This document shows positions 24,359 to 34,002 of a stretch of 64,000 bases of DNA, one piece after another. Source of the stretch: Wenyingzhuangia gilva (GTDB taxonomy: Bacteria > Bacteroidota > Bacteroidia > Flavobacteriales > Flavobacteriaceae); NCBI RefSeq assembly GCF_030519655.1, contig NZ_JAUMIT010000007.1, forward strand, positions 1-64,000, read 5' to 3'. The position numbers and the translations under genes were made by a program. Every line of letters starts with the position of its first letter. The stretch's first letter is position 1. Under the pieces are notes generated by a model, which saw nothing but the letters and a program-made list of their open reading frames with translations, did not search any database and had not been told where the DNA came from.

Positions 24359-26374
24359 ATGAAGTTCTTTTTTTTATTTTTTTTTATTTTATGCAATCTT
24401 AGTCATGCTCAAGAAAACCTTTTAGATACTTTAGAGCATTATCAAAATGAGGTGTCAATTACTCATAAAAACCTTGAATTCATTGTTTCAGAAATTAGCT
24501 CAGGAACAAATATCAAAGATAATGAACGTGCTGCCTCTGTTGAGAGATATTTAAATTTTGCTAAGAATCATAAAAATTGGGATAAAGCAATTATTCTACA
24601 AAATGCATTGGCAAATTATTATATGTATTATAAAATGAATTATGAAGAAATATATAATTCATTAAAAAAGTTTAAAAAATATCTCCCAAGAATTAAGAAC
24701 CAAAAGGAAATTGCTAAATATTATATTGCTTATGCAGAAGTTGCAACCTTTCTTCAAGAATATGAAGCTTCTATAGAAATTCTTAACGAAGCAATCACTA
24801 ATCTACATAAAGACAAAGATTTAATACCTGGAGAATACGCATATATGTATTTAAAAGCAGGGGAGAATAGCTCAAAAATTAACAATCTTATAAAAAGTGT
24901 AACCTATTTTAAAGAAGCATCAGGATTGTTTTTAAGTCAAAACGACACCATTTCTTACTTGTGGTCCCAAAATGGATTGAGTAGATTATTAGGAAATAAT
25001 GGTTTGTATGATGAAGCGGAGAAAGCTCGAGACCCTATTTTTAAATGGAAACATAAAATACCAGAAATAGATGTGGTGGTAATGGCACATATAACAGCTG
25101 CTATTGAAGCGACTACTCAAAATAATAAAAAGAAAGAACTCTATCATGTAAAACAAGCGCTTTTGCTTAAGGATAAAGTATTTTCTGAGTTAAAAAATGT
25201 TATTGAAATATTTATGAGAGCATGTGCTACTTATGTATATGCAAGACATGATTTATTAAAAGAATCAGACGAAAATTTAAAAGAATTAAATCAGTTAATG
25301 ATAGGCTTAGAGCAAAATTCTGTTCTAAATACAACCTATATGTTGGCAAGAAGTCAAAACGCCTTTGCGCATAAAGACTATCAACAAACAAAAAACTATA
25401 TTTTAGCAATACTTGAAACGGTAAGAGCCTCTAAAGAGCCTGAAAAAATACTAGATTTTGAATATCTATTAGCACAAGCCTATCAAAAAACGGGTGAAAC
25501 TAAAAAAGCTCTTCATTACTTTAAAAATTACATAAACATAAAAGATTCTATACAAAAAAGTGCCTCCAGAAAACGACTTGCCTATGTGCAGAATCAGTTT
25601 GAAACAGAGAAAAAGGATTTAGAAATTTTAAAACAAAACAATTATATATCACTTCTTGCTGCAGAAAATAGGCTTAAATCTCAATGGATTCTTATTGGAG
25701 GGATTGCATTGATAAGCTTTTTTACAATTTTATACTTATTGAGGTCTGCAAGTTTTGAAAAAAGAAAACAAAAACTCCAAAAGGAATTTACTCAAAATAT
25801 ACTTAGTTCTGTTGAAAACGAGCGAAAATTAATAGCCATGGAACTACACGATAGTGTAGGACAACAATTGATGTTGCTTACTAGAAAAGCTAAAAAATTA
25901 TCAGACAGCTCTTTTCAAGAATTGTCTTTAGATACTTTAACAACTATTAGATCTATTTCTCATAATTTATATCCTGTTGTGCTAAAGCGTCTTGGTTTTA
26001 CAGAAGCTGCTCAAAGTTTAATTAACGATATGGATGAAAATTCACATGTTTTTTTTACCACCGAAATCGCTTATATAGATGAGGACTTAAATGAAGAGCA
26101 AGCTTTACATTTATATCGTATACTTCAAGAAATTTTACAAAATATTATAAAACACGCAAAAGCTAAATCTGTGTTCATTAAAGTTTCTAAATCTAAAGAG
26201 CATATCCGATTGATTATAAAAGATAATGGTCTTGGATTTAATTATAATGAAATATCAAAAACTAGCAAAAGTCTGGGACTTAAGTTTATCGAGGAACGCT
26301 GTAAAATTATTCAAGCTAAACTTTATATATCATCTTCAACTAATGAAGGAACGGTTGTGAAAATAGTCTTATAA
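24359..26374 (+). CDS. TPR-containing sensor histidine kinase, NarL-partner type
   Basis: 671 residues. Signal peptide (about 1-17, ending SHAQ), an extended helical region with tetratricopeptide-like repeats in the periplasm (about 40-400), one membrane helix (WILIGGIALISFFTILYLL, near 442), a coiled coil, then a HisKA_3 domain with the phosphorylated histidine in MELHDSVGQQ and an ATPase domain with EILQNIIKHAKA (N box) and DNGLGFNY (G box). Such kinases are the usual partners of LuxR-type regulators in Flavobacteria. The regulator gene starts 41 bases downstream, giving a clear two-component pair. The stimulus is unknown. Confidence 0.9.
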   Translation: MKFFFLFFFILCNLSHAQENLLDTLEHYQNEVSITHKNLEFIVSEISSGTNIKDNERAASVERYLNFAKNHKNWDKAIILQNALANYYMYYKMNYEEIYNSLKKFKKYLPRIKNQKEIAKYYIAYAEVATFLQEYEASIEILNEAITNLHKDKDLIPGEYAYMYLKAGENSSKINNLIKSVTYFKEASGLFLSQNDTISYLWSQNGLSRLLGNNGLYDEAEKARDPIFKWKHKIPEIDVVVMAHITAAIEATTQNNKKKELYHVKQALLLKDKVFSELKNVIEIFMRACATYVYARHDLLKESDENLKELNQLMIGLEQNSVLNTTYMLARSQNAFAHKDYQQTKNYILAILETVRASKEPEKILDFEYLLAQAYQKTGETKKALHYFKNYINIKDSIQKSASRKRLAYVQNQFETEKKDLEILKQNNYISLLAAENRLKSQWILIGGIALISFFTILYLLRSASFEKRKQKLQKEFTQNILSSVENERKLIAMELHDSVGQQLMLLTRKAKKLSDSSFQELSLDTLTTIRSISHNLYPVVLKRLGFTEAAQSLINDMDENSHVFFTTEIAYIDEDLNEEQALHLYRILQEILQNIIKHAKAKSVFIKVSKSKEHIRLIIKDNGLGFNYNEISKTSKSLGLKFIEERCKIIQAKLYISSSTNEGTVVKIVL

Positions 26375-26415
26375 TATTTAAACTTTTCATTATTTTTGTA
26401 CAAACCTTTCTATTA

Positions 26416-27063
26416 ATGCAGAACCCAAACATTACCTTAATTATTGCTGACGATCATCCTATGATGTTGAAAGGACTTCAACAAGAGCTAGAGCAGGTAG
26501 GATATGATGTATTGGCAACTGCAAAAAATGGTGCTTCGGCTATTGAAGCTATCATAAAAAAACATCCTGACATAGCACTTTTAGATATAGAAATGCCTTT
26601 TTTAAATGGCTTTGAAGTGGTTAAGCGATTAAAAGATTTAAACTTAAAAACGCGTTTTATTATGATGTCTTACCACAAAGAAAAAGGGTTTGTTTTACAA
26701 GCAAAGAAAGTGGGGGTACATGGTTATTTGCTAAAAGAAGACAGTATTACTGAAATTGAACAATGTATTGAGCAAGTAATGCAGGACAATAATTATTATA
26801 GCAAATCTTTTAATGAAGACTTTGAAGCATTAACCAAAAATGAATTGAGAAAAATATCGCTACTTACACCTTCTGAAAGAACCATTATTCGTCTAATTTC
26901 TCAAGAAAAAACTTCTTTAGAAATTTGCGAAATATTAAGTATTTCTAAACGCACAGTTGACAAACACAGAACAAATATCATTGCTAAACTAGGGTTAGAT
27001 TCTTTAAATAACTCACTTTTAGACTGGATTCAGACTCACGAAGAAATTGTTTTTAGTTTATAA
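26416..27063 (+). CDS. NarL/LuxR-type response regulator
   Basis: 215 residues. Receiver domain (about 1-125) with the acidic pair in IIADDHPMM, the phosphorylated aspartate in ALLDIEMPF (about residue 56) and Lys in GYLLKED. The C-terminal HTH (about 150-210) reads LTPSERTIIRLISQEKTSLE then SISKRTVDKHRTNI, as in GerE/LuxR. It is the partner of the kinase immediately upstream. A possible target is the T9SS gene downstream, but this is only positional. Confidence 0.92.
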   Translation: MQNPNITLIIADDHPMMLKGLQQELEQVGYDVLATAKNGASAIEAIIKKHPDIALLDIEMPFLNGFEVVKRLKDLNLKTRFIMMSYHKEKGFVLQAKKVGVHGYLLKEDSITEIEQCIEQVMQDNNYYSKSFNEDFEALTKNELRKISLLTPSERTIIRLISQEKTSLEICEILSISKRTVDKHRTNIIAKLGLDSLNNSLLDWIQTHEEIVFSL

Positions 27064-27665
27064 CCTAACATAAGGTTAATGTTAACAACGTTCTTAATTA
27101 TTGTTAAATATGTTTTAAATAGGTTGAGGTTTTTTATATATCAACTATTTATAAGTTTATAATATTTTCTTTTACTAAGCTAGCATAAGCAATTAAAGTG
27201 GTGTTTAAAATGGTTATATCTAATCTAGCTATTTACTTTTTTCAATCTATTTTGTTATGATTTGCTGAAGCTTAAATATGATCCATATAGATACTACATA
27301 TTGCATCACTAATAATATGACTAATTGTAAAATTAAAATGTAATTTTTTTTCATTTTGGGTAATAAAAATCCTGGCAATTTTACGATGTAAATAAGAAAT
27401 ACACCATACGTATGACTTGTTGATACTGCGTACAATACGTATTTATGTCTTTAACAAAATGATGAAATAGCTTTGATAACGATTGTTATATATGAAAACT
27501 CCTTAGGATGAATTGCTGTGTTATTCCGCAAAACAAAAACAATAATATGTTTAAAATTTAATAAAAAGGCATACGTATCCTACGCAGTATTTGCATATGG
27601 TACTTATTCTACAGTGTTTAAAACCAAAGTATTTTTGTATTTATACAATAGCTATACTTTTTACT
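27064..27665. other. 600-base intergenic region with ATACGTAT palindromes
   Basis: No gene of credible coding character. It holds three copies of the palindrome ATACGTAT (27416-27423, 27445-27452, 27571-27578) and the inverted-repeat element 27433-27590 described separately. A TATTTTTG element at about 27634 may be the -7 box of the following gene. Confidence 0.45.
27433..27590. repeat. MITE-like element with 20-base terminal inverted repeats
   Basis: ATACTGCGTACAATACGTAT (27433-27452) is matched at 27571-27590 by its inverse complement at 18 of 20 positions. The 158-bp element is flanked on both sides by TTG, which could be a 3-bp target duplication. It contains no ORF. An alternative is a pair of binding sites for a regulator of the T9SS gene, since the start codon is only 75 bases further. 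Confidence 0.45.
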
Positions 27666-30600
27666 ATGAAAAAAACTACTTACTTGTTTTGCATACTTTT
27701 TTATGTATGCTTTGTTAATCATGCACAAATTAACAACAATGGTATATTAACAAACCCTAATCAATCATATATCAATTTTACCAATGAATCGTCAAGAGTT
27801 CGCTCTAGAGCTAGTGCTACCATACCAATGCTTAGTACAGGAGCCGTAAGTATAACTTTTACATTAAGAGGTGGAGATGGAGGTACTGCTACCTGGGATG
27901 GAGCTTTTACAGATCTTGTTGCTAGAGGAGGAGAAGGAGGTTCTCTTTTTTTTACCATGCCTATAACCGAAGAAAACCAAGGGAAAACGTTTACTTTTTA
28001 CCAGGGTAAACGAGGTGAAAGCAATAGCCATAGTATTTCTGCAAGTGGAGGTGGTGGTGGTTCTACTGCTTTGATAGATCACAATGGTAACTTAATCGCC
28101 ATAGCTGGTGGTGGTGGTGGTGGTGCCGCTGTAGAAAATTATCAATCAGACGGAAGACCTGGAGGAATAGCCACAGATGGTCACGGTTCATGTGGTAATA
28201 CTAGTAATTCAAAAGGTGATTATGGTAAAACAGGAAAAATCTTAAACATGTATCTTGGTGATGTCTCAGGACATTCCTCCACTAAATTGTATTTGTATGC
28301 TGGAGCAGGAGCTGGACTTAATGAGACCTCCCCACGTGATTTTATGCATAGTGTGCAAGTAACTGGTAAAACAGCTGATAATGGAGGTTTGGGAGGACAC
28401 CATCCTGTAGAGACGTTTTATTATGGTACTGATTGTGGCTTCGATGGCGATGGAAATCCTTTTACAGTAACAAATTGTTTTACTTTATCCACGAAGGATC
28501 TAAGTGCTGGAGGTGCTGGTTATTCAGGAGGTGGAGCAGGTAGTCCTTGGCTCAAAAATAGTGGTTCCAATAGCTGTACAGATGTCATGTGGAATCTTTT
28601 TGGAGGAGGCGGTGGTGGTGCCGGTCATACAGGTGGTGGTGCTGGTGGTAGAGAGCGTGGAGGAGGTGGTGGTTCCTCTTATATACTTCCTGAAATGTTA
28701 AACAAAACAGAAATTACAGGAAGTTATGTAAATGGTTCTCGTAATGGAGTTGCTTTATATCAAGTAAATTATGATAATGAAAAGCCTGTTGCTGTTTGTA
28801 AAGATGTTACTTTACCACTAGGACGTGGAAACTATATTACTAATGAGGGAAATATAGGTATTCTGAATAATTTTAATCCTAGTCAAACACCTTTAACTCC
28901 AGAAGAGATTGATGGGGGTTCTACAGATAATGGTGTTATTGCAAGCTTATCGGCCTCTAAAACCTTATTTAGTTGTAATGATTTGGGTACTAATATAGTT
29001 ACGTTAACAGTAAAAGATGCTTCAGGAAACACAAGCACATGTTCAGCAACAGTGACTGTTATAGATGATTTTGCTCCTACCATCACACAGGCAACCTCAA
29101 ATATCATCAATGCTACTAATTTTGGTAAAATTGATTTAGAGTTAGAGACCTCCAAAATAATTACACCTCCAAATCTAGAATTTACAGATAACTGTGGGGT
29201 AGCAAGTATTGTACAGGCAGAGCCCTTTACAGTAACTTGTGCAGATATTGGGACTACTATTACCAAAGAAGTAATTGCTACTGATACCTCAGGAAATAAA
29301 AATGTTGTTTCCTTAAAATATACCATTTATAGCAGTGCTGCAACACCTAAAGTTATTTATGTTAATGCCAAAAGTCCTAATGACACTGGGGATGGTTTAA
29401 GCTGGTTTTCTGCTAAAAAGCACTTAAATTCTGCGTTGGCATTAATAGATAGTTATCCTTGTAGTAATCAAACCCAAATTTGGGTAGCAGCAGGAACTTA
29501 TTATCCAGATGAAGGAACAAATCAAGTAAACAATAATAAAGAAGCTGTTTTTCTAATGAATGGTATTGAGGTATATGGAGGATTTACAGGGAACGAAACT
29601 ACTATAGAACAAAGAGATCTTTTAAATAACAAAACTATTTTAAGTGGAGAAATACAACAAAATAATGATTATAATGATAATGCATACCATGTTATTGCTT
29701 CTAATGATTCTGAAATTTTAACTGTTATTGATGGATTTACCATTACTGGAGGTAACGCTAATGGAACGAGTTTTGTAGGTAATTATGGTGGAGGTGCTAT
29801 TTTCATAACTACTTCAGGTATTTTTAGAAATTGTATTATTTTGGGGAATTCGGCTTATAGTGGTGGAGGTGTCTATAATATACAGTCAAACCTTAGTTTT
29901 ATCAATTGTATTATTTCAGGGAATTTAGCACAAGAAGGAGGAGGTGTCTATAATTTAGATGCAAATAGTAGTTTTATTAATTGTACACTATCTGGAAATA
30001 GTGCTTATGTAAAAGGTGGAGCTATATTTAATTATAACTCAATAGAAACTGAAACTACCTCGTTAATACAAAATACTATTATATGGAACAATCGTGAAAA
30101 TGGGGCTACAAACTCAGCAGGAGCCTCTGTAAGTGGAAATGCTACCTACAATAAAAGTTTAGTAGCAAATAGATCCGATTCAGGAATCATATATAATGAA
30201 GATCCTAATTTTGCTAAAGGTATTGATTTGACAAGTACTACATTACCAACAACTACAGGTGATTTTCACACAAGCCTCAATTCAATTGTAGATAAAGGAG
30301 ATAAAAATTATAACAATACCACCAAAGATTTGGAAGGTAAAATACGAATATATGGATATAATATAGATTTAGGACCTTATGAAAATGGGGCTGATCCTTC
30401 ATTGTTTGTAATTACGGTTCGTACTACAACCCCAAATGAACGTATTGATATTCCTGTAGATCAAACTAAACTATATTTCTACCTTGTTGATTGGGAAAAT
30501 GATGGAATACGTGATAGTGGTGCAACTAATGGATTTATTAAAAATTATGACGGCCTTTCACATGTATATCCGAATCCAGGTATTCATACATTAGTTTTTA

Positions 30601-31397
30601 AGACAAGTGCATTAACACTTAATTCAGAAAATTCAGAGCATAAAGATAAATTACTATCTGTTGAGCAATGGGGAGATTACGAATGGACCTCAATGAACAA
30701 AGCTTTTGCTGGATGTAGTAACTTAGAAATTAATGCAACAGATGTTCCTGACCTGTCAAGTTGTACAGATCTTTCCTATATGTTTTCAGGTATAAAAAAA
30801 ATAAATAGTGATATCAGTACTTGGGATGTCAGTAATGTCACTAATATGGAAGGTATGTTTAATGGAGTAATAGATTTTATAGCAGGTTTTAATAAAGATA
30901 TTAGTACTTGGGATGTTAGTAATGTTACAAATATGAATAATATGCTTAATGGAGCTAAACTTTCAGTTGAAAACTATGATAAAATTTTAACAGCTTGGAG
31001 CCAGTTAAGTTTACAAAACAATGTGATTTTTAATGTAGGCTCTAGTCAATATTGTACTGGAATAGAAGGGAGAAATACATTAACAGAGGTTTTTGGATGG
31101 ACTATAACCGATGGAGGTTACAACAATTGTACGTTATCAAATTTCAATCCAGAACTCTTAGGTCTTACATTTTATCCTAACCCAGTGTCTTCTGTTTTTA
31201 CAATTAATAATCCATCGGAGTTGTTTTTAGAAAATATAGAAGTCTATAATGTTTCAGGAAATATGATTAAAAACATTCAAATAGAAAAAAAATCTAAAGA
31301 GGTGAATATTGATGTGTCAAGTTTAACTCCAGCAGTGTATTTTATTAAAATTAAAACAACAAACGGAGGTATTGTAAATAAATTAATAAAAAAATAG
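27666..31397 (+). CDS. Large glycine-rich cell-surface protein with T9SS sorting domain
   Basis: 1243 residues from the ATG at 27666 (MKKTTYLFCILFYVCF, signal peptide). An upstream in-frame ATG at 27591 would spoil the signal peptide. Domains in order: a glycine-rich domain (about 55-375) with blocks such as ASGGGGGSTALIDHNGN and IAIAGGGGGGAA, like the Gly_rich region of ALK-type receptors; HYR-like Ig modules (about 385-560; CSATVTVIDDFAPT); a parallel beta-helix of the choice-of-anchor type (about 570-880); a BspA/DUF285 leucine-rich part with two WDVSNVTNM repeats (about 1000-1110); and a C-terminal T9SS sorting domain (FYPNPVSSVFTIN to the end). This suggests an adhesin or surface-layer protein. 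The ligand is unknown. Confidence 0.87.
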   Translation: MKKTTYLFCILFYVCFVNHAQINNNGILTNPNQSYINFTNESSRVRSRASATIPMLSTGAVSITFTLRGGDGGTATWDGAFTDLVARGGEGGSLFFTMPITEENQGKTFTFYQGKRGESNSHSISASGGGGGSTALIDHNGNLIAIAGGGGGGAAVENYQSDGRPGGIATDGHGSCGNTSNSKGDYGKTGKILNMYLGDVSGHSSTKLYLYAGAGAGLNETSPRDFMHSVQVTGKTADNGGLGGHHPVETFYYGTDCGFDGDGNPFTVTNCFTLSTKDLSAGGAGYSGGGAGSPWLKNSGSNSCTDVMWNLFGGGGGGAGHTGGGAGGRERGGGGGSSYILPEMLNKTEITGSYVNGSRNGVALYQVNYDNEKPVAVCKDVTLPLGRGNYITNEGNIGILNNFNPSQTPLTPEEIDGGSTDNGVIASLSASKTLFSCNDLGTNIVTLTVKDASGNTSTCSATVTVIDDFAPTITQATSNIINATNFGKIDLELETSKIITPPNLEFTDNCGVASIVQAEPFTVTCADIGTTITKEVIATDTSGNKNVVSLKYTIYSSAATPKVIYVNAKSPNDTGDGLSWFSAKKHLNSALALIDSYPCSNQTQIWVAAGTYYPDEGTNQVNNNKEAVFLMNGIEVYGGFTGNETTIEQRDLLNNKTILSGEIQQNNDYNDNAYHVIASNDSEILTVIDGFTITGGNANGTSFVGNYGGGAIFITTSGIFRNCIILGNSAYSGGGVYNIQSNLSFINCIISGNLAQEGGGVYNLDANSSFINCTLSGNSAYVKGGAIFNYNSIETETTSLIQNTIIWNNRENGATNSAGASVSGNATYNKSLVANRSDSGIIYNEDPNFAKGIDLTSTTLPTTTGDFHTSLNSIVDKGDKNYNNTTKDLEGKIRIYGYNIDLGPYENGADPSLFVITVRTTTPNERIDIPVDQTKLYFYLVDWENDGIRDSGATNGFIKNYDGLSHVYPNPGIHTLVFKTSALTLNSENSEHKDKLLSVEQWGDYEWTSMNKAFAGCSNLEINATDVPDLSSCTDLSYMFSGIKKINSDISTWDVSNVTNMEGMFNGVIDFIAGFNKDISTWDVSNVTNMNNMLNGAKLSVENYDKILTAWSQLSLQNNVIFNVGSSQYCTGIEGRNTLTEVFGWTITDGGYNNCTLSNFNPELLGLTFYPNPVSSVFTINNPSELFLENIEVYNVSGNMIKNIQIEKKSKEVNIDVSSLTPAVYFIKIKTTNGGIVNKLIKK

Positions 31398-31416
31398 AGA
31401 TAAATTATTAAGATTA

Positions 31417-31454
31417 AAACAGCTCACCGTAACATGTTATGGTGAGCTGTTTTC
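31417..31454. terminator. Bidirectional terminator
   Basis: Long stem AAAACAGCTCACC...GGTGAGCTGTTTT around a partly paired TAACATGTTA core, between the convergent T9SS gene and mnmE. Confidence 0.88.
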
Positions 31455-31487
31455 TATTTTAGAATACTATATTAAAAACGAGGTGTT

Positions 31488-32903
31488 TTACTTCCCGATA
31501 CAGAAATTAGCAAAAATATTCCCTAGTAAATCATCGTTGGTGACTTCACCGGTAATGAGTCCGAAATAATATAAGGTTTCACGAATATCTATAGCCATTA
31601 AATCACTAGAAACATTGTTTAATATGGCTTCATCTACTTTGTTAATTTCATTTAAAGCTTTTAGCAAAGCATCGTAATGACGGGAATTGGTCACAATGGT
31701 ATCACTATTGTTTAAAGCCCCAATATTCACCATTTTGGTCAACTCGTTGGTTAAGGTTTCAATGCCCACTTTAGATTTGGCAGAAATATAAATAGTTGTT
31801 AGTTGCAGGTTATTAGTTGTTAGTTTTTTATCAATAATGGATAAGTTTTCGGGTGAAATCAAATCCTTTTTATTGATGATGAAGATGATAGGTTTTAATG
31901 GAAATTGATTTTTTGTTTTTCTGATTTCCAACAGCAAATCATCTAATTTCCCATCAACTGACAACTGACAACCATCAACTAAATACATCACCACTTGCGC
32001 TTGAGAAATTTTTTCAAAGGTTTTTTGGATTCCGATGCTTTCTACCACATCTTTGGTTTCTCTTATACCAGCAGTATCTATAAAACGATAAGCAACACCA
32101 TCAATAATTATTTCGTCTTCAATGGTGTCACGAGTGGTTCCTGCAATATCTGAAACAATGGCACGTTCTTCGTTTAACAAAGCGTTTAATAGGGTAGATT
32201 TCCCAACATTAGGTTCTCCTACAATGGCTACAGGAATTCCGTTTTTAATCACGTTTCCAACGGCAAAAGAATCAATCAAACGTTTTAAGACCAATTGAAT
32301 TCTAGCCACCAATTTTTTGAACTCAGTTCTATCAGCAAACTCCACATCTTCTTCAGCAAAGTCTAATTCTAGTTCTATCAAAGAAGCAAAGTTAATTAAT
32401 TGATCACGTAAATTCTGAATTTCATTAGAAAAACCACCACGCATTTGTTGCATAGCTACTTGATGAGAAGCTTCAGAGTCTGAAGAAATCAAATCTGCTA
32501 CGGCTTCTGCCTGAGACAAGTCTAATTTTCCGTTGATAAACGCTCGTAAAGTAAATTCACCAGCATCGGCCATTCTTGCTCCTTGTTTTAATAGGATTTG
32601 AATGATTTCTTGCTGAATGTATAAAGAACCATGACAAGATATTTCAATCGTATCTTCTCCTGTATAAGAATGAGGATTTTTAAACACAGAGACCAATACC
32701 TGGTCAATCACTCTGTTGTTATCCATAAAATGCCCCAAATGTAAAGTATGCGATTTTTGGTCTAACAAAGACTTATTTTCTTTGATAGAGTTAAAACAAT
32801 CATTCGCAATGGTAATGGCATCAGGTCCTGACAAACGAATTACAGCAATGGCTCCTACACCAGAAGCAGTTGCCAAAGCAACAATGGTATCTTTTAAAAT
32901 CAT
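31488..32903 (-). CDS. mnmE: tRNA uridine-5-carboxymethylaminomethyl modification GTPase MnmE
   Basis: 471 residues. It works with MnmG to make the cmnm5U34 wobble modification in the cytoplasm. N-terminal tetrahydrofolate-binding domain (about 1-120; ATASGVGAIAVIRLSGP), helical domain, and an inserted G domain with GEPNVGKSTLLN (G1), AGTTRDT (G2), DTAG (G3) and NKKDL (G4). The C-terminus is CIGK, the invariant MnmE end. Oddity: two loops of the G domain, GCQLSVDG and LTTNNLQLTT, are encoded by inverted copies of a short repeat (31793-31829 and 31952-31980) and look like insertions relative to ordinary MnmE. The aldo/keto reductase gene ends 45 bases upstream on the same strand. Confidence 0.95.
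   Translation of the reverse strand: MILKDTIVALATASGVGAIAVIRLSGPDAITIANDCFNSIKENKSLLDQKSHTLHLGHFMDNNRVIDQVLVSVFKNPHSYTGEDTIEISCHGSLYIQQEIIQILLKQGARMADAGEFTLRAFINGKLDLSQAEAVADLISSDSEASHQVAMQQMRGGFSNEIQNLRDQLINFASLIELELDFAEEDVEFADRTEFKKLVARIQLVLKRLIDSFAVGNVIKNGIPVAIVGEPNVGKSTLLNALLNEERAIVSDIAGTTRDTIEDEIIIDGVAYRFIDTAGIRETKDVVESIGIQKTFEKISQAQVVMYLVDGCQLSVDGKLDDLLLEIRKTKNQFPLKPIIFIINKKDLISPENLSIIDKKLTTNNLQLTTIYISAKSKVGIETLTNELTKMVNIGALNNSDTIVTNSRHYDALLKALNEINKVDEAILNNVSSDLMAIDIRETLYYFGLITGEVTNDDLLGNIFANFCIGK
31793..31829. repeat. Dispersed short repeat inside mnmE, copy 1
   Basis: TAGTTGTTAGTTGCAGG then TTATTAGTTGTTAGTT. Its reverse complement aligns with the copy at 31952-31980 over about 28 bases with five or six differences (AACT-R-ACAACT-R-A-Y-AACC...CAACT). 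It encodes LTTNNLQLTT of MnmE. Confidence 0.6.
31952..31980. repeat. Dispersed short repeat inside mnmE, copy 2 (inverted)
   Basis: ATCAACTGACAACTGACAAC followed by CATCAACT, an inverted relative of the repeat at 31793-31829. It encodes VDGCQLSVDG in the MnmE G domain. Confidence 0.6.
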
Positions 32904-32947
32904 GTGGCAAAATTACGTGTTTTTATAGAGAATAAAGCAGCGTTTGC

Positions 32948-33964
32948 TTAACTATTCAAAATACGATTGATCAAATTTAATTCATCTTGACTAAAATCAG
33001 GGTTATTTAAAGCCAATACATTTTCTGCCAATTGATTTGGACTACTAGCACCGACCAACACCGTGGTAATAGCAGGTTGAGTTAAAATCCAAGCCACCGC
33101 CATTTGTGATAATTTTTGTCCTCTTTGAATAGCAATATCATTCAGTTTCTGGATTTTCTCAATGGTTTTAGGAACTTCATCTGTGGTTAAATAAGTATTG
33201 TCTTTAGATGCTCTAGAACCTTCTGGGATTCCTTTTAAATATTTATCTGTTAATAACCCTTGTGCTAATGGAGAAAAAACAATCGATCCAATTTTTTCTT
33301 CTAACAGAGTAGGCAGTAATTCCGCTTCTACAGAACGTTCTAACATAGAATATTTAGATTGATGTATCAATACAGGCGTTCCTAAGTCTTTTAATATTTT
33401 TTGTGCTGCGATGGTTTCTTCAGGACTGTAACGAGATAAACCGATGTATAATGCTTTTCCTTGTTTTACCATTAAACTTAAAGCATGCATGGTTTCTTCT
33501 AAAGGTGTTTCCGTATCAGGTCTGTGATGATAAAATACATCTACATAATCCAAGCCCATGCGTTGTAAACTTTGATCTAAACTAGCAACCAAATATTTTT
33601 TAGAACCATTGTTTCCATAAGGACCAGGCCACATATCGTATCCTGCTTTAGAGGCGATAAATAACTCATCTCTGTGATTGGCAAAATCTTTTTTAAGAAT
33701 ACGTCCAAAATTTTCTTCGGCACTTCCATAAGGAGGCCCATAATTATTAGCCAAATCTAAATGTGTAATTCCTAAATCAAATGCTTTTTTTAAAATGTTT
33801 CTAGCGTTTTCAAAAGAATCGTAAAAACCAAAGTTATGCCATAATCCTAAAGATATTTTAGGTAATAACACACCGCTATTTCCACAACGATTGTATTGCA
33901 TGGTATTGTATCTCTCAGGATTTGGAATATAAGTAGTAGGATTAGACTTGTCGTTGATGTTCAT
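32948..33964 (-). CDS. Aldo/keto reductase, YghZ-like (L-glyceraldehyde 3-phosphate reductase type)
   Basis: 338 residues, a TIM-barrel NADPH-dependent reductase. The catalytic Asp and Tyr are in LDLANNYGPPYGSAEENFG (about 75-93); Lys is in FIASKAGYDMWPGPYG and His in VDVFYHHRPDTETPLEET. GLWHNFG and the GPYGNNGSKK segment mark the YghZ/AKR14 subgroup, which reduces L-glyceraldehyde 3-phosphate and methylglyoxal. It lies between nnr and mnmE on the same strand (38 and 44 base gaps), so it may share their transcript. The exact substrate is inferred from subgroup resemblance. Confidence 0.88.
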   Translation of the reverse strand: MNINDKSNPTTYIPNPERYNTMQYNRCGNSGVLLPKISLGLWHNFGFYDSFENARNILKKAFDLGITHLDLANNYGPPYGSAEENFGRILKKDFANHRDELFIASKAGYDMWPGPYGNNGSKKYLVASLDQSLQRMGLDYVDVFYHHRPDTETPLEETMHALSLMVKQGKALYIGLSRYSPEETIAAQKILKDLGTPVLIHQSKYSMLERSVEAELLPTLLEEKIGSIVFSPLAQGLLTDKYLKGIPEGSRASKDNTYLTTDEVPKTIEKIQKLNDIAIQRGQKLSQMAVAWILTQPAITTVLVGASSPNQLAENVLALNNPDFSQDELNLINRILNS

Positions 33965-34002
33965 ATTGTTTTATTTAGGCTGACTAAAGTACAAAAGGAA
34001 TT

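Noticed and set aside
28504-28701. Plus-strand valine-rich ORF
   Set aside because: Out-of-frame reading of the glycine-rich repeats of the T9SS gene.
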